From NCBI RefSeq assembly GCF_002995845.1, contig NZ_PVXP01000003.1, forward strand, positions 62,001 through 126,000: a DNA stretch of 64,000 nt, in the 5' to 3' direction. The stretch's first letter is position 1, and every line of letters starts with the position of its first letter. Positions 10,072-17,679 of the stretch are shown here, piece by piece. A model generated the notes under the pieces. It was given only the letters and a program-made list of their open reading frames with translations. It ran no database searches and was not told where the DNA came from. The stretch comes from Clostridium luticellarii (lineage in GTDB: Bacteria > Bacillota > Clostridia > Clostridiales > Clostridiaceae). The position numbers and the translations under genes are program-made.

Positions 10072-11388
10072 ATGAATGATGTTGTATACATTACAGGGCA
10101 TAAAAATCCTGATACAGATTCCATATGCTCTTCAATAGCTTATGCAGAATTTAAAAACAAGATGGGATCAAATGCAGTTCCCATAAGACTTGGAGACTTA
10201 AACAGCGAAACAAAATTTGTACTTGATTATTTTCATGTTGAGCCTCAAAAACTGGTAGAAAATGTGAAGCCGCAGATTTCTGATTTGAATATAGACATTG
10301 TAAATCCCATATCTCCGGAAACATCTCTTAAAACTGCCCGGGAAATAATACACAGTAGCAATGTAAAGACTCTTCCTGTAGCAGATGATTCCGGGAAACT
10401 AGTGGGTATCGTATCCCGATCCGATATAGCTTCCTATTACATGGATACATTGGATGCCAATACATCTGCCGGAATCATACCGCAAAATATTTCCGTAGAC
10501 TGTGTAATGAAAAAAGATGATATAATATCTTTCAAGACCTGTGAGCTTATAGATGATGTAAGAGATGTAATGCTTAAAACCAGATACAGGAGCTACCCTG
10601 TGGTGGATTCTGAAAACAAAGTCATAGGAAGTATTTCCAGGGATAATCTCAAATCACAGAAGAAGAAAAAAATAATACTAGTAGATCACAATGAAAAGGC
10701 CCAGTCCGTGTCCGGTCTGGAGGATGCAGAAATATTGGAGATACTGGATCATCACAAAATAGGAGATATACAAACTGGTTCTCCCATATACTTTAGGAAC
10801 GAGCCGGTAGGCTGTACCGCAACCATAGTGGCTTCAAGATTTTTTGAGAATGGAATAGAACCTTCTCCAAAAACTGCAGGTCTCTTATGTGCTGCTATAA
10901 TTTCAGACACCCTTTTATTCAGATCACCCACTTCCACAGATGCTGACAAAGAAGTGCTGAAAAAGCTGTCCTCTATAGCCGGTATAGAGCCAGAATCTTT
11001 TTCCACACAGATGTTTAAGGCAGGATCTTCCCTGGATGGGAAAACTCCAGATGACATATTAAATCAGGACTTTAAAGTCTTCAACATATCCAGCACAAAA
11101 ATAGGGGTGGGTCAGGTTTCCACAATGGATACAGAAGGATTCAATTCTGTGAGAGATGATGTGGTAAATTCCATGAAATCAAAACACAAGGCTGAAAATT
11201 TTGATATGATAATACTCATGGTAACAAATATATTAAAAAATGGATCTGAGCTGATTGTAGTAGGTGATGACAAGGATATAATTCCAAAAGCCTTTGGAGT
11301 AAATCTAAAAGGCGGAAGTGCATATGTTCCGGGCATTCTTTCGAGAAAAAAGCAGGTCATTCCACCACTTACCGCTGCTCTGTCCTAA
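10072..11388 (+). CDS. ppaC: Manganese-dependent inorganic pyrophosphatase with CBS domains
   Basis: A family II soluble pyrophosphatase that hydrolyses PPi to phosphate and helps drive biosynthesis. The DHH domain opens with GHKNPDTDS (residues 9-17), is interrupted by two CBS domains at about 74-124 and 142-190, then resumes with DHH (DHHKIGD), and ends with the DHHA2 domain carrying SRKKQV. Such CBS-PPases are regulated by adenine nucleotides. The DRTGG domain seen between the CBS repeats in some clostridial enzymes is absent here, as the gap is only about 20 residues. I chose the ATG at 10072 because TTAGGAGG sits ahead of it; an in-frame ATG 36 codons upstream has no such site. The protein is 438 residues. 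Confidence 0.93.
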   Translation: MNDVVYITGHKNPDTDSICSSIAYAEFKNKMGSNAVPIRLGDLNSETKFVLDYFHVEPQKLVENVKPQISDLNIDIVNPISPETSLKTAREIIHSSNVKTLPVADDSGKLVGIVSRSDIASYYMDTLDANTSAGIIPQNISVDCVMKKDDIISFKTCELIDDVRDVMLKTRYRSYPVVDSENKVIGSISRDNLKSQKKKKIILVDHNEKAQSVSGLEDAEILEILDHHKIGDIQTGSPIYFRNEPVGCTATIVASRFFENGIEPSPKTAGLLCAAIISDTLLFRSPTSTDADKEVLKKLSSIAGIEPESFSTQMFKAGSSLDGKTPDDILNQDFKVFNISSTKIGVGQVSTMDTEGFNSVRDDVVNSMKSKHKAENFDMIILMVTNILKNGSELIVVGDDKDIIPKAFGVNLKGGSAYVPGILSRKKQVIPPLTAALS

Positions 11389-11390
11389 AA

Positions 11391-11422
11391 AAACAAAGGG
11401 AGCAATTCAGCTCCCTTTGTTT
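11391..11422. terminator. Bidirectional terminator hairpin
   Basis: A 13-bp perfect stem, AAACAAAGGGAGC with its complement, and loop AATTCA, flanked by A-run and T-run. It ends the pyrophosphatase gene and, read on the minus strand, the acidic protein gene and possibly the whole flagellar operon. Confidence 0.9.
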
Positions 11423-11454
11423 TTTTAGTTCTTTGAACTTCAATCTTTGAATCA

Positions 11455-11856
11455 TCAGTCCCGAATCTCTGATATATCCACAGTTCTTATTTTAGTTTTA
11501 CGTTTATCATTGTCTTCAAATTCCTCATCTTCATATTTTACTTCATCTTCCGGCTCTAAATCAGCGGGCTCAACTTCATCTAAGTCATCCATATCATCAT
11601 AATCATCTGGACTGTAATATCCCGTGCTTTCCTCTGATCTGCTATGTGATGGATATGTTTGTGGTGGCCATTGACTGTTGTAGTCCATTTGACGCATGCA
11701 ATTCATACATGGACTTGAATTGTTCAAAATCACTGGACACATTCTATACATATTAGGCGGGTATATATACTGCATAGGATAATAATCCATATCCCAGTCA
11801 TACATGTCATCTTCTCCAATATACTCATTGGAGTCCATAATTGGACATCTGTACAT
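11455..11856 (-). CDS. Acidic Tyr/Met/Pro-rich protein of unknown function
   Basis: A 133-residue protein with two parts. The first 70 residues are rich in Tyr, Met, Pro and Asn and hold four Cys, including a CMNC pair near residues 50-53. Residues 75-115 are very acidic, with almost every second residue Asp or Glu, and a short basic tail follows. The Tyr/Pro/Met-rich head recalls spore coat or morphogenetic proteins, but I recognise no family. The ribosome binding site AGGAGG precedes the ATG. It follows flgG by 82 bases with no clear terminator between, so it could be the last gene of the flagellar transcript. Confidence 0.65.
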   Translation of the reverse strand: MYRCPIMDSNEYIGEDDMYDWDMDYYPMQYIYPPNMYRMCPVILNNSSPCMNCMRQMDYNSQWPPQTYPSHSRSEESTGYYSPDDYDDMDDLDEVEPADLEPEDEVKYEDEEFEDNDKRKTKIRTVDISEIRD

Positions 11857-11938
11857 ATTATAACTCCTCCTGAAAATATTACATCTATATATTATATGTA
11901 CATAGTTCCCATATGTTTACATAAAAATTCAAAAGCAG

Positions 11939-12724
11939 TTATCTTTTCATACTGTTTATAAGTCCCCACATCTCATCTGAAGTTGTAATCCCCTTGGATG
12001 CCAGTTCAAAAGCTCTTTGTGCAATTATCATATCAGTGACTTCCTTTCCCAAATCCACATTTGACTGCTCAAGATAATTCTGAATTATATCGGCATTGCC
12101 ATTTACATTCATCTGGACACCATCTTTGGGTACATATAAATTATCTCCAATGGATCTCATGGAATCCTGTCCTATGGTATTGTACACATTTATTTTACCA
12201 TACAGTACGCTGTTATCACCTATATTCATGTATATCTGGCCTTTTGCATCTACAGTAAAATTATTGTCCTTAAATACTGTTCCTGCATTAAAAAGAGCTG
12301 TGCCCTCAGGTGTAAGATTTACCTCCAGTCTATTTCCATCCGCATCAACCAAATTTCCAGCTGCATCTACACTGAAATTGCCTGCCCTTTCATAAGCCGC
12401 CGTACCATCCGCCAGGGTGACTCTAAAAAATCCATCCCCATCTATGGCCATATCTGTCCTAAGTCCGGTCTCTTTGATACTTCCCTGGGAGGTATCTCTA
12501 ATCCACTGCGTAGTTTTAACTCCTGTTCCATTAATTGTATTCACTCCATCTGGATTAGCAGGATACCCTACCCTGTTTAAAGTTTCATATACCAGATCCT
12601 GAAAATTTGTATCTTCCCTTTTATATCCAGCAGTATTTACATTGGCCATATTGTTGGATATACTATCAAGCTTTTCCTGCTGTGCATTCATAGCACTTCT
12701 GCTGTTCCATATAGCTCTAAGCAT
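11939..12724 (-). CDS. flgG: Flagellar basal-body rod protein FlgG (distal rod)
   Basis: A 261-residue distal rod protein, exported by the flagellar type III apparatus. The N-terminal rod motif (NSRSAMNAQQEKLDSISNNM, then ANVNTAGYKRED) and the C-terminal EQSNVDLGKEVTDMIIAQRA are typical of FlgG and hook-type proteins. The internal DGDGFFRV element marks the FlgG/E/F beta domain. It is the last recognised gene of the fla operon, 33 bases after the preceding rod gene. In Bacillus the equivalent pair is flhO-flhP, so the FlgF/FlgG split between the two genes is by position and length. Confidence 0.9.
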   Translation of the reverse strand: MLRAIWNSRSAMNAQQEKLDSISNNMANVNTAGYKREDTNFQDLVYETLNRVGYPANPDGVNTINGTGVKTTQWIRDTSQGSIKETGLRTDMAIDGDGFFRVTLADGTAAYERAGNFSVDAAGNLVDADGNRLEVNLTPEGTALFNAGTVFKDNNFTVDAKGQIYMNIGDNSVLYGKINVYNTIGQDSMRSIGDNLYVPKDGVQMNVNGNADIIQNYLEQSNVDLGKEVTDMIIAQRAFELASKGITTSDEMWGLINSMKR

Positions 12725-12757
12725 AACAAAACCACCTTTTCAATTAGTTTTTAGATT

Positions 12758-13525
12758 CTATACTTTTCCCACTTCATTTATAAGCTTGTCTAAAGTCTCA
12801 TCAATGGATTGTACTGCCTTTTGATCTGTCTCAAAGCTTCTCATGGTTGTAAGCAGATCAGACATGGCATTCACTACATTTACATTGGATTTTTCCAGTG
12901 AATTCTGCCTAACCACTGCATTATACTCCTGGGGATTTGCTCCAGTATACAGATTATCCCCAATTTTAGTCAGATTATTATAGTCACCAAAATCCACAGT
13001 GTAAATTTTATATCTGGGAACCCCATCTATACTTATATTTCCATAATAATCAGAGGTCATCTTGCCTTCTCCTACATTTATCTGTCCTAAATTTCCAGTC
13101 TGAAGATCCCTGGCTATAACTTCGTTTCCCGAATCATCCACAAGTATCCCGTCTATATTCACGTGAAAATGTCCATCCCTAGTATAAAATTCATTTCCAT
13201 CAGCTCTCTGAACTGTAAAAAAGCCTCTGCCATCTATGGCAAAATCGGTGGATATACCGGTGGATTCTATAGTTCCCTGGGTAAATCCGGTATTTACCGA
13301 ATCCACTCCGCTTCCCAAATTTATACTTCCTATTATATTCCTTACATTTTTACCTCCCTCCACTTTATCATAATTCTGTAAAAGCACTTCATTAAATGGT
13401 TTTACCGCCAGAATATCTTCCTTGAAACCCACAGTACTCACATTAGCAAGATTATTGGTTATTACATCCTGTTTTGCTTCTTGGGTTATCATGCCCGATA
13501 CTGCTGAATAAAAACTTCTGATCAT
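12758..13525 (-). CDS. flgF: Flagellar hook-basal body protein (FlgF/FlhO-like)
   Basis: A 255-residue rod-family protein. It has the N-terminal rod motif (YSAVSGMITQEAKQDVITNN, then LANVSTVGFKED), the DGRGFFTV core element and the C-terminal SNVNVVNAMSDLLTTMRSFE. It belongs to the proximal or distal rod group next to FlgG; FlgF or FlhO is the best match by order. It overlaps the upstream 67-residue gene by 4 bases, which means tight coupling. Secretion through the flagellar export gate is expected, as no Sec signal is present. Confidence 0.85.
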   Translation of the reverse strand: MIRSFYSAVSGMITQEAKQDVITNNLANVSTVGFKEDILAVKPFNEVLLQNYDKVEGGKNVRNIIGSINLGSGVDSVNTGFTQGTIESTGISTDFAIDGRGFFTVQRADGNEFYTRDGHFHVNIDGILVDDSGNEVIARDLQTGNLGQINVGEGKMTSDYYGNISIDGVPRYKIYTVDFGDYNNLTKIGDNLYTGANPQEYNAVVRQNSLEKSNVNVVNAMSDLLTTMRSFETDQKAVQSIDETLDKLINEVGKV

Positions 13526-13725
13526 TTATTTTCACCTCCACTATTGATTACCTTCATTTCATCAGGATACTGCATTCCCATGGACCTGGCCTTGTCCTCA
13601 ATTTGACTTTTACTCATCTGATACTGGTTATGGACTCCACTCATGATAAAAGTAGCCAGCAAAATGCCTATTCCTATGCCTATCAGCAGTTTCCTGTCAC
13701 TAAAAAAATCAAAAATTCCTCTCAT
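13522..13725 (-). CDS. 67-residue single-span membrane protein, unknown
   Basis: A short protein with one hydrophobic segment at about residues 13-30 and a polar tail of 37 residues ending in GGENK. It overlaps both neighbours by 4 bases, so it is almost certainly translated as part of the fla operon. I do not recognise a family. Its place between the SwrB-like gene and the rod genes suggests a membrane accessory to basal-body assembly, which is inference from context only. Confidence 0.7.
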   Translation of the reverse strand: MRGIFDFFSDRKLLIGIGIGILLATFIMSGVHNQYQMSKSQIEDKARSMGMQYPDEMKVINSGGENK

Positions 13726-14216
13726 TTTGTGTATAATTCCTTTATTAATAGAACCTCCCCCTTGCCAATGCCGGTTTTCTGAGATATTTCATCTACAGGC
13801 ATATTCTTGCTCAATAAATCTCTCACTTCATCAATTTTCACATTGTTTTCATTTATTTCAGATTCAATTTCATCACTGTTTTCTGCATCTGCACTTGATC
13901 TTTGGTAGCTGGAATCATTTGTACTTGACTTTTGAGGACTAGAATCACCAGCTGTCTTCTTCCCCGATCTATTGTATAACATGACCTCATTCATATTATT
14001 CCTGTTTTCACTTTTTAGGCTCTCTATCTCTTTTTGGAGCTCGAATACTGTTTCAGCAAACTCTTTTCTTATCTTGCCAATCTCTATTTTATAATCTCCC
14101 ATTTCATTTTGCTTTAAATCCAGCTGCTCCCGAAAAGATTTTTTTTCCCTCAGCACTGCATTTAAATTTAAAGCTATTAAAATTATTCCCACTGCAATCA
14201 ATATAACTGGAACCAT
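13722..14216 (-). CDS. DUF6115/SwrB-like membrane coiled-coil protein
   Basis: A 164-residue protein with an N-terminal membrane anchor (residues 1-17), a coiled coil at about 25-75, a Ser/Asp/Glu-rich linker, and a C-terminal helix pair (MPVDEISQKTGIGKGEVLLI) that resembles the end of Bacillus SwrB. SwrB lies just after sigD in Bacillus and helps complete the flagellar export apparatus. Here the gene also directly follows sigD. I infer the same role; the linker is low-complexity and poorly conserved. The ribosome binding site GAAAGGAAA precedes the ATG. Confidence 0.7.
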   Translation of the reverse strand: MVPVILIAVGIILIALNLNAVLREKKSFREQLDLKQNEMGDYKIEIGKIRKEFAETVFELQKEIESLKSENRNNMNEVMLYNRSGKKTAGDSSPQKSSTNDSSYQRSSADAENSDEIESEINENNVKIDEVRDLLSKNMPVDEISQKTGIGKGEVLLIKELYTK

Positions 14217-14238
14217 AAAAATTTCCTTTCCGCAATCG

Positions 14239-14976
14239 TCATTGCCTGTATATGTTATATTTTAATTTTATCATAGCTTTTCTCAAATGAATGATAGCTC
14301 TGCTGTGAAGCTGACACACTCTTGATTCAGATACATTTAAAATATGCCCTATTTCCTTTAATGTCAATCCCTCATAGTAGTACAAAGTGAGGACTAAATT
14401 ATCCTTTTCGTTTAAAAGTTCTAAAGCTTTGGCTAAGTATTCTAATTTTTCTTTTTCCTCCAGGCTCTTTTCTGGACTAGGACTTTTGGTATCTTCTATA
14501 GTCCCTATAAGAGCAATATCATCGTCATCTGAAAATATCAAATCCTCCAGTGACACTATGGATATATAATTGATATAATTTTCAATTTCCATCATTTCCT
14601 TCAAAGATATATGGAGCTTATTTGCTATTTCAATACTTTTAGGCTCCCTGCCAAGTTCCTTTTGAAGTGATTCCACTGCTCCATTGTACCTATTGAGCTT
14701 ATCCATGGAGCCCTTGGAAATGGGACTATTTCTTCTCAATTCATCTATCATAGCCCCTTTTATTCTTATAGATGCATAAGTAGAGAATTTCATACCTCTT
14801 CCCTTATCAAATTTATTCATTGCATCCATCAATCCCAGGATACCATAGCTTACCAAATCTTCATATTCTATATACTTGGTTTTTCCTATTATAACTCTAG
14901 AGGCAATGTATTTTACCAGAGGAAGATATTTTTTCACTAATTCTTCTTTTACATTCAATTCATTTGCCAAAGCCAT
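14239..14976 (-). CDS. sigD: RNA polymerase sigma factor for flagellar genes (FliA/SigD)
   Basis: A 245-residue sigma-70 family factor of the FliA/WhiG/SigD group. Region 2 is visible near residues 35-75 (YEDLVSYGILGLMDAMNKFD), region 3 follows, and region 4 has the helix-turn-helix YYEGLTLKEIGHILNVSESR. It lacks region 1.1, as expected for this group. It would direct late flagellar transcription, including the promoter at 37526-37553 upstream of the CWB2-flagellin pair. The anti-sigma factor FlgM is not in the window. The ATG follows GAAGGAGGATTAAATAAT. Confidence 0.95.
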   Translation of the reverse strand: MALANELNVKEELVKKYLPLVKYIASRVIIGKTKYIEYEDLVSYGILGLMDAMNKFDKGRGMKFSTYASIRIKGAMIDELRRNSPISKGSMDKLNRYNGAVESLQKELGREPKSIEIANKLHISLKEMMEIENYINYISIVSLEDLIFSDDDDIALIGTIEDTKSPSPEKSLEEKEKLEYLAKALELLNEKDNLVLTLYYYEGLTLKEIGHILNVSESRVCQLHSRAIIHLRKAMIKLKYNIYRQ

Positions 14977-14981
14977 ATTAT

Positions 14982-15653
14982 TTAATCCTCCTTCGCTCCT
15001 TTTTCTATATGTTTTCTCATCACCTGAAACAATAGTTTTATAATTCTCTCCCTGTTGATTTTATCTAAATCTACAAAGTTCAATCCAAAAATAATCTTTG
15101 ACTTATCATTATTTCTGCTGATTCTGACTACCTTTCCCTTTACAGCTAAGCTGTCATCTTCCATGGGGATGGTAACCATAATTATATCTCCAGCTGACAC
15201 TTTGCATTTCAGTTTGTCATCCACGGATATTTTCATCCCACCGCCGCTCAAATCAAGAGAATGGGCATTGAACACCTCTACCTGTTCATCCAAATTGTGA
15301 GGATCCTTATTCACGGGCACCACAGCACAAAGCACATTTAAAACCAATGGAACTCTTACAAAATTTCTTCTCTGTACAACCTCTACTTCCTCGGGCTTTT
15401 TTATCATTATTATAAGTATTTTTTCTATTTTACGTCCTATAACTACAGTATTAAACCTATATATGTTTTTTCCCAAATAGTATACTGCAGCTATCTTGTC
15501 ACCTTTTTTTAGAACTATATATTTATGATTATTTACGGGTATATTTATGCCTATGTAATCCTCCGAAATGTCCTGAATATTGCTCTTATAGATTTTTCCA
15601 TCTATCTCTATTTCAATCCTGCTGTTGACTACAAATTCAATATTGCACTTCAC
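14982..15653 (-). CDS. Flagellar brake protein with PilZ domain (YcgR/YpfA-like)
   Basis: A 223-residue cytoplasmic protein. The N-terminal YcgR domain (about 1-95) precedes a PilZ domain, which holds the c-di-GMP-binding signature: QRRNFVRV near residue 115 matches RxxxR, and DLSGGGMKI near 155-163 matches the D/NxSxxG motif. Proteins of this type slow or stop the flagellar motor when c-di-GMP is high. The gene lies between flhG and sigD, 5 bases from sigD. The start is a GTG preceded by GGGGGAAGTGATAAA. Confidence 0.88.
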   Translation of the reverse strand: MKCNIEFVVNSRIEIEIDGKIYKSNIQDISEDYIGINIPVNNHKYIVLKKGDKIAAVYYLGKNIYRFNTVVIGRKIEKILIIMIKKPEEVEVVQRRNFVRVPLVLNVLCAVVPVNKDPHNLDEQVEVFNAHSLDLSGGGMKISVDDKLKCKVSAGDIIMVTIPMEDDSLAVKGKVVRISRNNDKSKIIFGLNFVDLDKINRERIIKLLFQVMRKHIEKGAKED

Positions 15654-15667
15654 TTTATCACTTCCCC

Positions 15668-16543
15668 CTATGAAAAAACGTCAAAAATTTTTTTAAACAG
15701 CTCTTGAATACCTCCTCCTTCTTCCCCTTTAGTACCAATCAATTTACCAGCTATAAGATTTATATCTCTTGAAATCCTTGAATTGGGATGGCTTATTAAA
15801 AATGGACTCTGCTGCCTTACTGCCTGTATAAGTCTTTTATCCTCCGACATGCTTCCCAGATATTCGACTTCAACATTTAAAAACCTGTTTACCACATTGC
15901 TGAATTTATCGAAGGTTTTTCTGCCTTCCTCCATATTCATAACTTTATTAATAATAATTTCCACCGAATTTTTCAATTTGAAATAATTTATAGCTTTAAC
16001 CAGGCTATACGCATCTGTAAGAGATGTAGGTTCAGGTGTGGTGATCACAATTACCTGCTCACAGCAGGTGATGAAGCCAAGCACATCTCTGCTTATCCCC
16101 GCTCCGGTATCCAATATTATATAATCCAGATTACCCAACAGAGATAATTTTTTTATAAAATTTTCTCTCTGTGATTTTGATATCTCTTCAATCCTCGATA
16201 TTCCCGTTCCTCCTGGAAGCAGTTTTACCCCAAAAGGTCCTGTTATAAGGATTTCCTCTATATCCTTGTTCCCCAGAATCACATCATATACGCTGTATTT
16301 AGGTAAAAATCCCATGAGAACATGATCATTTCCCATACCCATATCTGCATCAAATATCAAAACTTTTTTTTTCATTCTCTGAAGTGCTATGGCTGTATTC
16401 ACAACAAAATTGCTTTTTCCCACTCCCCCCTTGCCGGAGGTGACTGTTATTATTCTAGGTCTTGAAATATACCCTGCAGCATCTCTTTCTGCCTCTCTGT
16501 CTTTTAAAACCAATCTTCTCAATTTTTCAGCCTGATCTAGCAT
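15668..16543 (-). CDS. flhG: Flagellar number/placement ATPase FlhG (MinD/ParA family)
   Basis: A 291-residue MinD-like ATPase, also called FleN or YlxH. The deviant Walker A loop TSGKGGVGKSNFVVNTA lies near residues 35-51, with FDADMGMGND as the following switch and LDTGAGI as Walker B. The C-terminal helix (ELFKKIFDVF) is a likely amphipathic membrane-targeting end. With FlhF it controls number and position of flagella. The gene overlaps the end of flhF by 7 bases. Confidence 0.93.
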   Translation of the reverse strand: MLDQAEKLRRLVLKDREAERDAAGYISRPRIITVTSGKGGVGKSNFVVNTAIALQRMKKKVLIFDADMGMGNDHVLMGFLPKYSVYDVILGNKDIEEILITGPFGVKLLPGGTGISRIEEISKSQRENFIKKLSLLGNLDYIILDTGAGISRDVLGFITCCEQVIVITTPEPTSLTDAYSLVKAINYFKLKNSVEIIINKVMNMEEGRKTFDKFSNVVNRFLNVEVEYLGSMSEDKRLIQAVRQQSPFLISHPNSRISRDINLIAGKLIGTKGEEGGGIQELFKKIFDVFS

Positions 16544-17679
16544 ACAATATCCTCTCCCAGTACCAGCTTTGTCAATTCTTCCGAACTCATGGTCTTTATG
16601 TCCTCAGGTACATTTTGTCCTGTAGTTACAAAGCTTATGGGCTTTTTAGCAGACTGCAGAATGTTTAATATGGAACCATAAGTACAGGTTTCATCGAGTT
16701 TGGTAATTATTATATTGTTATAGTTCAGCTGTTTGTACCCATTTACTATGGCATCTACATCCCTGTCCTTTGTAGTACAGCTTATTACCAGATGTATGTT
16801 ATCTGTTTTAACCTTGTCTATAAATGCCCTGAGCTCCGATATCTGCATTTTATTTTTACTGTTTCTGCCTGTAGTATCTATTAGAATGGTGTCACAATTT
16901 TTCATGTCCTCAGTGGCCTTCTCCATATCCTTTATGGTAAACACCACCTTAAAAGGTATGTTCATTATATCTGCATAGGTTCTCAGCTGTTCCACAGCAC
17001 CTATTCTGTATGTATCTATAGTTATAAGTCCAATTTTTTTCTTCTCCATAAGTGCAAGTCTTCCAGCAAGCTTGGCAATGGTAGTGGTTTTGCCCACACC
17101 CGTAGGCCCTACCAGCACCGCCACATGAGCCAGTTTCTTTTTATCCACCTTTATCATGTTCTGCACTACTTCTTTTAACTTCTCTTCATCTTTTCTGTCA
17201 TCCTCCATGATATTTATACTGCTCAATATCTTTTTTATTACCTTATCATTCAAATCACTGCTTTCAAGTTTTAACTGAAGCTCACTTTTGCCGATATTAC
17301 CATAGGGACTGTTCATCATTTTATTTAACATGCCCTTCATCTGCTGTACCTCTTTTATCAGTTCTTCATTATTTTTCCGTGTTATATTATTTTCATAAAA
17401 ATTTCCTGTACCGGCAGATTTCTCGCCGGAACTCAAATCATCTTTCATACCGGCATTCACTATTTTCTTTATGGTTCTAATACCATAATTCACATTATCT
17501 TCTCTTTTTTTGTTGTCTACAGCAGCAGTTACCTCCAGTATTTTTTTAGAAAAGAAGCCCAGTATCCCTTTCTTTCTTATTTTTCTCTGACTTATAATAA
17601 CTGCCTCACTGCCAAGTTCATATTTAATTCTGGTAATAGCTTCATTCATACTGTTGGCTTTATATTTTTTGATAATCAT
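16537..17679 (-). CDS. flhF: Flagellar biosynthesis GTPase FlhF (SRP family)
   Basis: A 380-residue SRP-type GTPase. A basic N-domain (1-180) is followed by the NG core: G1 GPTGVGKTTT at residues 191-200, then DTYRIGAVEQ, DTTGR and TKLDET. FlhF recruits early basal-body parts to the site of assembly. It overlaps flhA by one base (TAATG) and flhG by 7 bases, so flhA-flhF-flhG are co-translated. No defect is visible. Confidence 0.95.
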   Translation of the reverse strand: MIIKKYKANSMNEAITRIKYELGSEAVIISQRKIRKKGILGFFSKKILEVTAAVDNKKREDNVNYGIRTIKKIVNAGMKDDLSSGEKSAGTGNFYENNITRKNNEELIKEVQQMKGMLNKMMNSPYGNIGKSELQLKLESSDLNDKVIKKILSSINIMEDDRKDEEKLKEVVQNMIKVDKKKLAHVAVLVGPTGVGKTTTIAKLAGRLALMEKKKIGLITIDTYRIGAVEQLRTYADIMNIPFKVVFTIKDMEKATEDMKNCDTILIDTTGRNSKNKMQISELRAFIDKVKTDNIHLVISCTTKDRDVDAIVNGYKQLNYNNIIITKLDETCTYGSILNILQSAKKPISFVTTGQNVPEDIKTMSSEELTKLVLGEDIVC

